A stretch of DNA of 64,000 nucleotides from Thermocaproicibacter sp036260805 (GCA_036260805.1 DATALZ010000084.1:101109-165108); one strand, 5' to 3'; counted from the first letter of the stretch, positions 42,912-51,482 are shown. Notes: generated by a model from the letters alone, not told the origin. Program-made: numbers and translations.

Positions 42912-43685
42912 ATGAAAACAGTGATTCTGGCAGGTGGCTTTGGCACCCGCATTTCAGAAGAGAGTTACCTGCGCCCAAAGCCTATGATTGAAATTGGTGG
43001 GCAGCCCATTTTATGGCATATTATGAAGCTTTATTCTCATTATGGATACAATGATTTTATTATATGCCTTGGTTACAAAGGATATGTAATTAAAGAATAC
43101 TTTGCTGATTACTTCCTACATACGTCTGATGTAACTTTTGATTTGGCCAACAATAAAATGTTTGTACATAGTAACCACTCAGAGCCGTGGAAAGTTACGC
43201 TGATCGATACTGGTTTGAACACCATGACGGGGGGACGTGTTAAGCGGATTCAGCCTTATGTAGGCAACGAACCTTTTATGCTGACTTACGGCGACGGTGT
43301 TTCAAATGTGAATATTGATGAGTTAGTAAAATTTCATCGCAACCACGGAAAAATGGCCACATTAACAGCAATCCAACCTGAAGGGCGTTTTGGCATTATG
43401 GATCTTAATGAGAATCAGATTCGTGCTTTTCGTGAAAAGAGTAAGGATGATACTGGCTGGGTAAATGCTGGCTTTATGATTTTGCAACCTGAGTTTTTCA
43501 ATTATATAAATGACGACGGAACGATCTTGGAAAAAGAACCGTTGGAAAGTATATCAAAAAAAGGCCAGATCATGGCCTACAAGCATTCGGGTTTTTGGCA
43601 ATGTATGGACACACAGCGAGATAAGAAAAAACTAGAGGATATGTGGAACGAAGGAAAAGCACCGTGGAAAGTGTGGGCAGACTAA
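42912..43685 (+). CDS. rfbF: Glucose-1-phosphate cytidylyltransferase
   Basis: A 257-residue nucleotidyltransferase that makes CDP-glucose from CTP and glucose-1-phosphate. The sugar-nucleotide signature is GGFGTRISEESYLRPKPMIEIGG near residues 8-30 (the SEES and RPKPM block is specific for this enzyme). Further conserved blocks are FMLTYGDGVSNVNI and WVNAGFMILQPEF. The ATG at 42912 follows GAGGAGATATTG; earlier in-frame codons belong to the overlapping upstream frame. It feeds the CDP-glucose dehydratase encoded next, whose start overlaps its stop. Confidence 0.96.
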   Translation: MKTVILAGGFGTRISEESYLRPKPMIEIGGQPILWHIMKLYSHYGYNDFIICLGYKGYVIKEYFADYFLHTSDVTFDLANNKMFVHSNHSEPWKVTLIDTGLNTMTGGRVKRIQPYVGNEPFMLTYGDGVSNVNIDELVKFHRNHGKMATLTAIQPEGRFGIMDLNENQIRAFREKSKDDTGWVNAGFMILQPEFFNYINDDGTILEKEPLESISKKGQIMAYKHSGFWQCMDTQRDKKKLEDMWNEGKAPWKVWAD

Positions 43686-44746
43686 TGTTTGATCTTTCTT
43701 TTTTTAGTGGAAAGAGAGTATTTGTGACTGGCCATACTGGTTTCAAAGGCTCTTGGCTATGCAAAATATTAATTAATGCAGGGGCTAAGGTAACAGGTTA
43801 CTCTACAGCTCCGCCAACGGAACCAAACCTTTACACAATTTGCAATATGGAAACCAACGTAAATTCCGTTATTGCTGATGTACGGAACTATCAAAAACTA
43901 AGTAATGTTTTTAATAAAGTACAGCCGGAAATTGTATTTCATCTTGCTGCGCAGCCTCTTGTACGTCAAAGTTATAAAAACCCAGTTTCTACTTACGAAA
44001 CAAATGTCATGGGCACAGTTAATCTATTAGAGTGTATACGACACAGCTCATGCGTTAGATCTTTTATAAACGTAACAACAGATAAAGTATATCAAAATAA
44101 AGAATGGGTTTGGGGTTATCGCGAAAACGAACCATTAAACGGTTTCGATCCCTATTCAAACAGTAAATCCTGTTCAGAATTAGTAACGCAAAGTTATAAA
44201 TCATCTTTTTTTTTAGATCGTCCGGTGGCAATTTCAACGGTTAGGGCTGGAAATGTGATTGGTGGAGGAGATTTTTCAAAAGATCGTATAATTCCGGACT
44301 GTGTACGTGCAGGAATAAATAAAGATTCTATAATCATTCGCAATCCAAACTCTGTTCGACCCTATCAACATGTATTAGAACCGCTGTTTGCGTATTTAAT
44401 GATTTCACAGTCACAGTACTTGGATAAGAAATATGCGAATAATTACAATATTGGTCCGGACGAATGTGATTGCATTACTACGGGTGAATTAGCCAGCCTT
44501 TTTTGCAAAAAATGGGGAAACGGGTTAAATTGGCAAAGTAAAGCGTCCGATGGTCCTCATGAAGCTGATATTCTAAAATTGGATTGTTCTAGGTTAAAGT
44601 CAACATTCGGATGGAAATCCCGCTGGAATATTGAAAAGGCTGTTGAAAAAACCGTTGAATGGTCAAAAGCATATCTTAACCATAGCGATATTTCCAGATG
44701 CATGGATCAGCAAATAATGGAATATTTGAAAGTCTGGGGAAAATAG
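43685..44746 (+). CDS. rfbG: CDP-glucose 4,6-dehydratase
   Basis: A 353-residue extended SDR that converts CDP-glucose to CDP-4-keto-6-deoxyglucose. The NAD loop is GHTGFKGSW near residues 15-23; the AAQPLVRQSYKNP segment near 86 and the catalytic YSNSKSCSE near 155 are typical of RfbG. The ATG at 43685 shares its first base with the TAA of rfbF (TAATG), a clear translational coupling. It follows rfbF and precedes rfbH in the standard pathway order. Confidence 0.95.
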   Translation: MFDLSFFSGKRVFVTGHTGFKGSWLCKILINAGAKVTGYSTAPPTEPNLYTICNMETNVNSVIADVRNYQKLSNVFNKVQPEIVFHLAAQPLVRQSYKNPVSTYETNVMGTVNLLECIRHSSCVRSFINVTTDKVYQNKEWVWGYRENEPLNGFDPYSNSKSCSELVTQSYKSSFFLDRPVAISTVRAGNVIGGGDFSKDRIIPDCVRAGINKDSIIIRNPNSVRPYQHVLEPLFAYLMISQSQYLDKKYANNYNIGPDECDCITTGELASLFCKKWGNGLNWQSKASDGPHEADILKLDCSRLKSTFGWKSRWNIEKAVEKTVEWSKAYLNHSDISRCMDQQIMEYLKVWGK

Positions 44747-44747
44747 G

Positions 44748-46091
44748 ATGAATAAAATGTCAGAACAACAAGCGAGAAAGCAAATTTTAGATATGGTACA
44801 ACAATACTGTGATACCTATCATAATCAGGAAGATACATTTAAGGATGGTCAAAAAATCCCTTATGCTGCAAGAGTCTACGATCATCAGGAAATGGTAAAC
44901 CTGATTGATAGTGCTCTTGAATTTTGGCTGACTTCCGGCAAATATACAGAAATATTTGAAAAATCGTTGGCAGATTATCTTCACGTTAAATATTGTGCGT
45001 TTGTAAACTCCGGTTCATCTGCAAACTTACTGGCATTCATGGCATTAACTTCCCCGCTCCTTGGAAGCAGAGCTATTCAACGCGGGGATGAAGTAATTAC
45101 AGTTGCCTGCGGTTTTCCCACCACAGTTGCACCGATTGTTCAATATGGTGCTATTCCTGTTTTTGTTGATGTAACCATTCCTCAATATAATATTGATGCA
45201 ACCAAGCTTGAACTCGCCTTGTCCAACAAGACAAAAGCAGTAATGATCGCCCATACATTGGGTAACCCTTTTAATATAAAAAGTGTTAAAGAATTCTGCA
45301 ATCTGCATAATTTATGGCTGGTTGAGGACAATTGTGATGCCCTTGGTGCAAAATATAATTTGAATGGTCAACAACAATTCACTGGGACTTTTGGTGATAT
45401 TGGCACCTCAAGTTTCTATCCGCCGCATCATATTACAACCGGTGAAGGTGGAGCAGTTTATACCAGCAATCCTTTGTTGAATAAAATTGTTCGTTCTTTG
45501 CGAGACTGGGGACGAGATTGTATCTGTCCGTCAGGGCATGATAATCTCTGTGGTCATCGTTTCGATAGACAATATGGTGACCTGCCGATTGGCTACGATC
45601 ACAAATATGTTTATTCCCATTTTGGCTATAATTTAAAAGCTACCGATATGCAGGCGGCTATCGGCTGTGCACAGCTAAATAAACTTTCTTCTTTTGTGGA
45701 TAAGCGGAATCGTAATTTCAGTCGGCTCTATTCAGCCCTTTCTGGTTTTTCCGATCGGTTGGTTCTACCGGCAGCAACTGAAAATTCCACGCCAAGCTGG
45801 TTTGGTTTTGTTATCACGTGCAAAGAAGGCGTTGATCGAAACAAAGTAGTACTGTTTCTTGAAGAAAAAGGTATTCAAACAAGAATGCTATTTGCCGGAA
45901 ATTTAACAAAGCATCCATGCTTTGATGAAATGCGCAGTACGAAAACAGGATATCGAATTGTTGATAACTTAGTAAATACCGATTTTATCATGAACCACAC
46001 CTTTTGGGTTGGAGTTTATCCAGGCCTTTCTGATCAGCAGATTGATTATATGGCAGAAAGTATCAAGGAAGCCGTTCAGAAATCGCTTTAA
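44748..46091 (+). CDS. rfbH: CDP-4-keto-6-deoxyglucose-3-dehydrase (E1), RfbH/AscC
   Basis: A 447-residue PMP-dependent iron-sulfur dehydrase that removes the C3 hydroxyl. It belongs to the DegT/DnrJ aminotransferase fold, but the Lys that would bind the cofactor is His, as in E1: SFYPPHHITTGEGGAV near residue 222-237. Cysteines for the [2Fe-2S] cluster appear as DCICPSGHDNLCGH near 255-268, plus the Cys of VEDNCDALG. The C-terminal half is the aminotransferase small domain. E1 normally works with an NADH-linked flavoprotein reductase (E3, AscD/RfbI), not seen here. Confidence 0.95.
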   Translation: MNKMSEQQARKQILDMVQQYCDTYHNQEDTFKDGQKIPYAARVYDHQEMVNLIDSALEFWLTSGKYTEIFEKSLADYLHVKYCAFVNSGSSANLLAFMALTSPLLGSRAIQRGDEVITVACGFPTTVAPIVQYGAIPVFVDVTIPQYNIDATKLELALSNKTKAVMIAHTLGNPFNIKSVKEFCNLHNLWLVEDNCDALGAKYNLNGQQQFTGTFGDIGTSSFYPPHHITTGEGGAVYTSNPLLNKIVRSLRDWGRDCICPSGHDNLCGHRFDRQYGDLPIGYDHKYVYSHFGYNLKATDMQAAIGCAQLNKLSSFVDKRNRNFSRLYSALSGFSDRLVLPAATENSTPSWFGFVITCKEGVDRNKVVLFLEEKGIQTRMLFAGNLTKHPCFDEMRSTKTGYRIVDNLVNTDFIMNHTFWVGVYPGLSDQQIDYMAESIKEAVQKSL

Positions 46092-46122
46092 TTTTTGTAC
46101 CAATTATATTCGAGGGATCAGT

Positions 46123-46701
46123 ATGATACAGCAATTTGCTTTTAACAAATCCATAGTATTAGGATTAAGTGTTATTACACCTTTTTTCGTGCAGGATGAA
46201 CGCGGTTACTTTTTAAAAAATTATGAAAAAGAAATATTTTTTCAGCATGGGATTGACTACAATATTTTTGAAAGTTTTGAATCCTACTCTGCACAAGGCA
46301 TAGTCCGCGGCCTACATTTTCAAACAGATTGTCCACAAGCTAAAATCGTTCGCGCTGTCTCCGGGAAAATTTTTGATGTTGCAGTCGATTTAAGACCTAA
46401 TTCCACAACTTTCGGCAAGTGGGAAGGTTTCTATCTTTCCGATGAAAATAAAAAATCTCTGCTGATTCCACGTGGTTTCGCTCATGGTTTTTTAGTACTT
46501 TCCCCGTCAGCGCTCGTTACTTATCAGTGTGCAGGGCAATACTCAAAATCAACTGACAGTGGAATATATTGGAACGATAAAGATTTGGCGATCGCATGGC
46601 CCGTTGCTGATCTTTCCAAAGTAACAGTATCTGAAAGAGATGCAAAGCTGCAAACTTTCTCCGAGTACGTTCAAAAGTTTCACAGTGGGAGTCGATTATG
46701 A
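46123..46701 (+). CDS. dTDP-4-dehydrorhamnose 3,5-epimerase-like (probable CDP-sugar 5-epimerase)
   Basis: A 192-residue cupin of the RmlC family. Conserved blocks are RGLHFQ near residue 58-63 (catalytic His), KIFDVAVDLRPNSTTFGKW near 86-104 and RGFAHGFLVLS near 122-132. In this neighbourhood of rfbF-rfbG-rfbH it most likely acts like AscE, the C5 epimerase of ascarylose biosynthesis, not the rhamnose enzyme. The ATG at 46123 has CGAGGGATC upstream; the long upstream extension overlaps rfbH and is not real. Confidence 0.88.
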   Translation: MIQQFAFNKSIVLGLSVITPFFVQDERGYFLKNYEKEIFFQHGIDYNIFESFESYSAQGIVRGLHFQTDCPQAKIVRAVSGKIFDVAVDLRPNSTTFGKWEGFYLSDENKKSLLIPRGFAHGFLVLSPSALVTYQCAGQYSKSTDSGIYWNDKDLAIAWPVADLSKVTVSERDAKLQTFSEYVQKFHSGSRL

Positions 46702-47618
46702 AAAAAGCGATTATTACAGGAGCAAGCGGTTTTATTGGGCAAGCGCTCACTCAGGAATTAGCTCGCAATAAAATAAAAGTTTATGCAATTATAAGAAATC
46801 GTCAGTCAGACATAACGAAAATCGAAAAGCTGTCAAATGTCACCATCGTATATTGTGATCTTCAACATATATCGGATATTGAAGAAATAATATTGGATCG
46901 GGATATCGATGTCTTTTTTCATTTAGCTTGGGAAGGATCTTCTGGTACAGCCCGTACGGATTCTGTATTACAGCTCAAGAACGTACAGTGGGCAATAGAC
47001 TGTGTCAATCTTGCAAAACTGATGAACTGTAAAAAAATTGTCTGCACAGGCAGCATCTGCGAAAAAGAAAGTATTGCTTCCATTAATATTCAAGGCGATT
47101 ATTTGCCCTTCTCTTATATCTATGGGAGTGCAAAACTGACCGCGCACTGCATGTGCAGTGCAGTCGCGGGAAATATCGGCATTCCTCTTTTATGGCCTAT
47201 TATAACAAATGCATACGGAATAGGAGAATATTCTCCTCGCTTTATAAACAGTACCATACGTAAAATGCTAAATAAGGAGCCGTTATCATTTACAAAGGCT
47301 ACGCAAAATTATGACTTTGTATATATCTCTGATATTGCAAGAGCTTTATTCTTAATTGGGGCAAAAGGGAAACCATTTCATGAATATTTAATTGGAAGTT
47401 CACACCCGCGTCCACTCAAAGATTATATAAACATTATGGGAAGCATCATTAATCCAAATCAAAAATTAAAGTTTGGGGATATCGTTTTCCTAGGAAAAAG
47501 TCTTCCGATGGAAGCTTACGATTGTTCTCAGATTAAAAAAGATACAGGTTTTGAAGCGTCCATTCCTTTCGCTGAAGGAATAAAAATGACAGCAGAATGG
47601 ATGAAGAAATGTTATTAA
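46698..47618 (+). CDS. NAD-dependent epimerase/dehydratase family sugar reductase
   Basis: A 306-residue extended SDR. The cofactor motif GASGFIGQAL is near residues 8-17, FFHLAWEGSSG near 75-85, and the catalytic YGSAKL near 140. Its start overlaps the epimerase stop (ATGA), so it is coupled. As last step of a 3,6-dideoxyhexose pathway it would reduce the 4-keto group, like AscF, RfbJ or RfbS. The exact sugar configuration cannot be read. A terminator follows directly. Confidence 0.85.
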   Translation: MKKAIITGASGFIGQALTQELARNKIKVYAIIRNRQSDITKIEKLSNVTIVYCDLQHISDIEEIILDRDIDVFFHLAWEGSSGTARTDSVLQLKNVQWAIDCVNLAKLMNCKKIVCTGSICEKESIASINIQGDYLPFSYIYGSAKLTAHCMCSAVAGNIGIPLLWPIITNAYGIGEYSPRFINSTIRKMLNKEPLSFTKATQNYDFVYISDIARALFLIGAKGKPFHEYLIGSSHPRPLKDYINIMGSIINPNQKLKFGDIVFLGKSLPMEAYDCSQIKKDTGFEASIPFAEGIKMTAEWMKKCY

Positions 47619-47621
47619 AAA

Positions 47622-47660
47622 AAATGCCCGGAATACTTTCCGTATTCCGAGCATTTTTTT
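47622..47660 (+). terminator. Terminator of the CDP-sugar cluster
   Basis: Stem ATGC-C-CGGAATAC/GTATTCCG-A-GCAT with a five-base loop and a run of seven T residues immediately after the reductase stop. Confidence 0.93.
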
Positions 47661-47737
47661 GTGCTGGGAAACGCAATTTTAGCTGGAATAGGCAGATTCC
47701 TTGATTTTTCAAACGAGGCCAATCCCTTTTCCCTTGG

Positions 47738-47775
47738 AATCCATGTGGGAGAACATCCCCCACATGGATTTTTTA
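47738..47775 (+). terminator. Second terminator-like hairpin between sugar cluster and sigI
   Basis: A perfect 12-pair stem AATCCATGTGGG/CCCACATGGATT with a nine-base loop, followed by TTTTTT. The 77 bp between it and the previous terminator hold no recognisable gene. The remaining 185 bp before sigI show no recognisable gene either, and no promoter with paired boxes. Confidence 0.75.
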
Positions 47776-47959
47776 TACAGCCGTACAGCTTAATCTGCAC
47801 AGATAAGAAAGTTTTAATTTTCCTTTTTATGCATTTAATAATCATTGAAGCATAACAAACAGAAATTCCAGACGTTTCTCTTCCTGCATTGTAAATAAGC
47901 ATTTATACGCTAAAATGTAATATGTAATTTGGCAAGAATTATAGTGGAGGAATACACAC

Positions 47960-48688
47960 TTGGACGAAATTGATAAAAAGGCGGTTCAGGCTGCAACAGA
48001 CCCAAGACTTCTCAATGAATTTTTGCAGCAAAACGAATCGTTGATTCTAAGATATACGTCTTCTGTGGTTCGGCGCTACATAACGAAGAGCGACGATGAG
48101 TTTATGGCAGCTCTTGTCGCTTTTTCCAATGCCGTAAAAAGCTACTCTCCCGAAAAAGGGAGTTTTTTGGCATTTTCAAAATTAGTTATTCGCCGCCGTT
48201 TGATTGATTATATAAGGTCACAGCAAAAGACGGATTCCGAAGTCCCTGTCAGTCCGTCCGTCATGGACTCGGAAGAAGAAGAAGACGATGAGGAACCCAA
48301 GGATATTGCGGCACACAAAGCGGTCTACAATCATATTGAGGAACAGCCCGACGATTCACTCAAACTGGAGATTGAAGCCGCCGGCCAGCTTTTCTCCGAT
48401 TATGAGTTTTCATTCTGGGATCTTACTTCATGTTCGCCGAAAGCGGAAAAAACAAAGACAGCCTGTGCAAAAGCAATAATTTATATTCTTAAAAATCCGA
48501 TTATTCTCAATGAGATGAGGCAGACAAAATTGCTGCCTCTAAAGCTGATTGAGAAGAATGCTGAGATACCCCGAAAAATTCTGGAAAGGCATCGAAAATA
48601 TATAATAGCAGCGGCAGAGATTTTAACTGGCGATTTTCCCTTCCTTGCGGACTATTTGCAGTACATAAAAAAGGAGCTGAAGGTTTGA
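47960..48688 (+). CDS. sigI: RNA polymerase sigma factor SigI
   Basis: A 242-residue sigma-I factor. It begins at a TTG with GTGGAGG nine bases upstream. The sigma-2 region is at about residues 20-85 (NESLILRYTSSVVRRY, DEFMAALVAFSNAVKSYSPEKGSFLAFSKLVIRRRLIDYIR). A short acidic linker follows (residues about 100-118). The SigI-specific C-terminal domain includes FSFWDLTSCSPKAEKT, KLLPLKLIEKNAEIPRKILERHRKYIIAA. Sigma-I is released by transmembrane signalling through RsgI, encoded next. In some Clostridia this senses polysaccharides; in Bacillus it responds to heat. Confidence 0.95.
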   Translation: MDEIDKKAVQAATDPRLLNEFLQQNESLILRYTSSVVRRYITKSDDEFMAALVAFSNAVKSYSPEKGSFLAFSKLVIRRRLIDYIRSQQKTDSEVPVSPSVMDSEEEEDDEEPKDIAAHKAVYNHIEEQPDDSLKLEIEAAGQLFSDYEFSFWDLTSCSPKAEKTKTACAKAIIYILKNPIILNEMRQTKLLPLKLIEKNAEIPRKILERHRKYIIAAAEILTGDFPFLADYLQYIKKELKV

Positions 48689-48705
48689 AAACATGTTTTT
48701 CAAAC
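48683..48705 (+). repeat. 23-bp palindrome, copy 2 (overlaps sigI stop)
   Basis: GTTTGAAAA, CATG, TTTTTCAAAC overlaps the end of sigI and lies about 100 bp upstream of rsgI. It resembles copies at 23011 and 50090. Confidence 0.5.
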
Positions 48706-48802
48706 AAGAAGTTTTGTCCTTTCCTATAAAAAATGCATCCAAAATCTGGCTGCGCCAAACGTATCAGAACTTCCGGCCAACAGTAAAAAGGTGGTCCAAT
48801 TA

Positions 48803-50005
48803 ATGAAAGCATGTATTGTCGAAATCAGAGGAAGCCATGCTGCCGCATTGGTTGACAACGGACGTGTTATAAAAATCAGAAATCGAAATTATTCGGTCGG
48901 TCAAGTAATCGCATTGAAGCAAAAGCTCCTGAATATCCCAGCAAAAGCGCTCGGCCTTACCGCTGCTGCCGCTGCGGTAATCATGTTCTTTGGCATCGGC
49001 GCTTGGGCATACTTTACCCCTTATACCTACGTGAGCCTTGATGTAAACCCGTCCATTGAATATTCTGTAAACCGTTTTGACCGCGTGCTGAGTGCAAAAG
49101 CCGTAGACAACGATGGTACGGAAATTCTGAACGGCCTCAGCCTGAACAATCAGACGATTGAACAGGCCGTTGAGGAAACGGTAGATAAAATTGAATCGAA
49201 AGGCTACTTTCAGCCAGACGATCCCGGCGATATTGTAATTTCCACCTCGAGTGACGACACTCAGGCTGCCGCCCAGCTTGCGGACGAGTTAAAAACGACC
49301 GCAGAGGACGCCGTAAAATCATCCGGCTCCGAAGTTGAAGTGGAAGCAATCAGTGTGGGCCGCAGCCGGGTTTTGGAAGCCCAGAAGTTGGGAACCACAC
49401 CGGGTAAGCTGAACCTTGTCCAGAAGCTGCAGGCAAGTGCACCGGACTCCAGCACCATCGACGTGCAGGAGTGGCTGAAAAAGCCGGTAAAAGAAATTAT
49501 GAAGGCAATAAAGGCAAATCGGAAGCAGCCCGGCGTATCCACCGGCCAGGGCGGAAACACAGCCGGTAATACAAATGAAGATACCGCAGGGCAGACCGGC
49601 GACGTGTCATGGTCTCAGGAAGCAGAAACAACACAAACATCCCCAGCGGAGGAGTTGTCTCCACGGATTGGAACAGCCGGATCCAGCAGCAGCAAAGCAC
49701 CAGAAAAGTCTACAGAAAAGCCAAAGACTTCAGCCAGCCGACCATCAGCGTCTAAGCCGCCCAAGGCGTCTGAAAACAATTCCAAAGCATCCAGCAGCGC
49801 AAGTACTTCCGGCCCGAGTCCAAACTACGAAAGCTCATCAGCAAGCGTTTCCGCACCACCCGAAGCAAATCATCAGCAAGACCAAACTCAAAATCAGAAT
49901 AATAATTCAAACAAACATGATACCTCTGAATCGAGCCCTTCCAATTCCAAAGCAAACGGCTCCGATAACAGCAAGCCAGAATCGAAGCCGGGAAAGAACA
50001 AATAA
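48803..50005 (+). CDS. rsgI: Anti-sigma-I factor RsgI
   Basis: A 400-residue transmembrane anti-sigma factor. The N-terminal cytoplasmic RsgI domain (KACIVEIRGSHAAALVDNGR) covers about residues 1-45. The membrane helix is near 51-70. The extracytoplasmic domain begins with YVSLDVNPSIEYSVN; family members self-cleave between Asn and Pro in that motif (N82-P83 here). The domain continues to about 235. The C-terminal 165 residues are Ser/Pro/Asn/Gln-rich and low-complexity, with no carbohydrate-binding module. The ATG at 48803 has AAGGTGG upstream. Confidence 0.93.
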   Translation: MKACIVEIRGSHAAALVDNGRVIKIRNRNYSVGQVIALKQKLLNIPAKALGLTAAAAAVIMFFGIGAWAYFTPYTYVSLDVNPSIEYSVNRFDRVLSAKAVDNDGTEILNGLSLNNQTIEQAVEETVDKIESKGYFQPDDPGDIVISTSSDDTQAAAQLADELKTTAEDAVKSSGSEVEVEAISVGRSRVLEAQKLGTTPGKLNLVQKLQASAPDSSTIDVQEWLKKPVKEIMKAIKANRKQPGVSTGQGGNTAGNTNEDTAGQTGDVSWSQEAETTQTSPAEELSPRIGTAGSSSSKAPEKSTEKPKTSASRPSASKPPKASENNSKASSSASTSGPSPNYESSSASVSAPPEANHQQDQTQNQNNNSNKHDTSESSPSNSKANGSDNSKPESKPGKNK

Positions 50006-50089
50006 ATTCTTAAATTAATCGCCCGGTGCACCGGAATATGGCCCTTCCTTCACGAATGATATAAGTAGATGGACTGATGAAAGCCATTC

Positions 50090-50112
50090 GTTTGAAAAAT
50101 ACATTTCCAAAC
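50090..50112 (+). repeat. 23-bp palindrome, copy 3
   Basis: GTTTGAAAAATACATTTCCAAAC, an imperfect inverted repeat 27 bp upstream of the hypothetical gene at 50139. Similar to copies at 23011 and 48683. Confidence 0.5.
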
Positions 50113-50138
50113 GGCTGATTGCGAAGGGATGGTATGAA

Positions 50139-50474
50139 ATGGATTATCTTGTGATGCTGGAAGTTGAACTGAAAGATAATCAAAAGCTGCGGCTTGGCAG
50201 TGGGCATCATATCTTATGGGATATTCGGGATCTCATATTTGCATCAAGCGGGCTTACGATTTTAAACCAGCAGGATTACGGACTGGCAAGAGCATTGATT
50301 CCATTGCTGCAAAAGGGCATTCTGGAACTTTCGCAGGATTCTTCCTCATATTCTCACTATGACGTTCTCTATGGCCTAGGCACAGTGAGCGACGCTCTTG
50401 TTTTTTACCGCAATTTACTTTCAGACTGCATCGCGCACCCGTATGCGGAACTTTACGGATGCATTTCAGCATAA
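50139..50474 (+). CDS. Hypothetical protein, 111 residues
   Basis: A soluble-looking protein beginning MDYLVMLEVELKDNQKLRLG with an alternating N-terminal strand pattern and helices after residue 45 (DYGLARALIPLLQKGILEL). It has a Cys in the C-terminal DCIAHPYAEL segment. GAAGGG lies ten bases before the ATG. I do not recognise a family. It is preceded by a palindrome and followed by a terminator, so it is a single-gene unit. Confidence 0.72.
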   Translation: MDYLVMLEVELKDNQKLRLGSGHHILWDIRDLIFASSGLTILNQQDYGLARALIPLLQKGILELSQDSSSYSHYDVLYGLGTVSDALVFYRNLLSDCIAHPYAELYGCISA

Positions 50475-50511
50475 ACGGGCAGGGCCTTGATTCCGTTTAT
50501 GAATATGGTGA

Positions 50512-50558
50512 AGCAGAAAAGGGCGGTCCCATTCGGGCCGCTCTTTTCTGCTGTTTTA
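50512..50558 (+). terminator. Terminator after the 111-residue gene
   Basis: An extended stem AGCAGAAAAGGGCGG/CCGCTCTTTTCTGCT (one mismatch) with a GTCCCATTCGGG centre, followed by TTTT. A smaller ATAAACGG/CCGTTTAT repeat lies just before it (50471-50500). Confidence 0.88.
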
Positions 50559-50801
50559 AGCAAATATCATTCTTGAAAAAAGTGTATAATATCGGTAAAT
50601 GTTAGTTTACACTTAAAAGGTTTTCCTTATCGGATCCAATAACCGCAGTAAATCGGATTCCGACAGAAAAATCTAAAAAGTCCCAATCTATTTTAAAATT
50701 TTATTTTTCAGAAGTAAAACTTGCAAAACATTTCAAAATTGATTATGATATGGATTATAATTAGAGTTGAAATGAAGTCAGAATAACAGACAGGTGATTT
50801 T
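50559..50801. other. Gap before the HAD phosphatase gene
   Basis: A+T-rich, no gene seen. It contains TATAAT near 50585 and an AAGTGTA/TACACTT inverted repeat about 20 bases apart that may overlap that promoter element. No -35 with good spacing was found. Confidence 0.5.
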
Positions 50802-51479
50802 TTGTACCTTGCATGTATCTTTGATCTGGATGGAACACTTGCAGACACACTGCAGTCGATTGCTTATTTTTCAAATGAAGCGCTGAAAAAATGCGGCTAC
50901 CCTGTAATTTCCCCGGACGTCTACAAAACGATTGTAGGCGACGGCGCCGATATGCAGGTTCATCGCATGCTGGACCGCACGGTGGGAAAAGGCGCGTATA
51001 CCGAAGAGAATTTTAAAAAAGTACGCACGATTTACGGCGGACTGTATGCTTCCGACCCAACATATCTGCTGAAAAATTACGAAGGAATGCCGCAGACCGT
51101 TCAAAAGCTGAAAACCGCCGGCATTCGGACCGCTGTGCTTTCCAATAAGCCGCATGAATGGGTCACCGCGATAATCCGTTACCTTTTTCCAAACGGCAGC
51201 TTTGACGCATGCTATGGGCAAAGGCCGCAGGTTCCGCGCAAGCCTTCGCCGGACGGAGCGCTTCTCATTGCAGAGGAACTGGGTGTTTCGCCGCGCGACT
51301 GCCTTTATATCGGCGACACGAATACGGACATGAAAACCGGTGCTGCCGCAGGGATGGATACTGCCGGAGTGTTATGGGGATTCCGCACACGCCGGGAGCT
51401 CGAAGAAAACCACGCCAAATATATTCTGGAAAAGCCGGAGCAAATTTACCAAATCGCAGCCGGCAGCAGTGCGAGGTGA
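50802..51479 (+). CDS. HAD-family hydrolase, phosphoglycolate phosphatase-like
   Basis: A 225-residue HAD phosphatase starting at TTG (50802) with CAGGTGA five bases upstream. Motif I FDLDGTLADT is at residues 7-16, motif II LSNKPH near 114, Lys of motif III in VPRKPSPDGALL near 146, and motif IV YIGDTNTDMKTGAAAGM near 171. The cap region (about 18-90) is helical, as in PGP/PpaX-type enzymes. Substrate is not determined. The next gene starts four bases past the stop. Confidence 0.92.
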   Translation: MYLACIFDLDGTLADTLQSIAYFSNEALKKCGYPVISPDVYKTIVGDGADMQVHRMLDRTVGKGAYTEENFKKVRTIYGGLYASDPTYLLKNYEGMPQTVQKLKTAGIRTAVLSNKPHEWVTAIIRYLFPNGSFDACYGQRPQVPRKPSPDGALLIAEELGVSPRDCLYIGDTNTDMKTGAAAGMDTAGVLWGFRTRRELEENHAKYILEKPEQIYQIAAGSSAR

Positions 51480-51482
51480 CAA

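Noticed and set aside
47661..47855. Possible small gene between the two terminators after the sugar cluster
   Set aside because: Only TTG-started frames without ribosome sites; the sequence is mostly terminator hairpin.
49575..50018. Frame of 147 residues overlapping the rsgI tail
   Set aside because: Out-of-frame reading of the low-complexity Ser/Pro region; no ribosome site.
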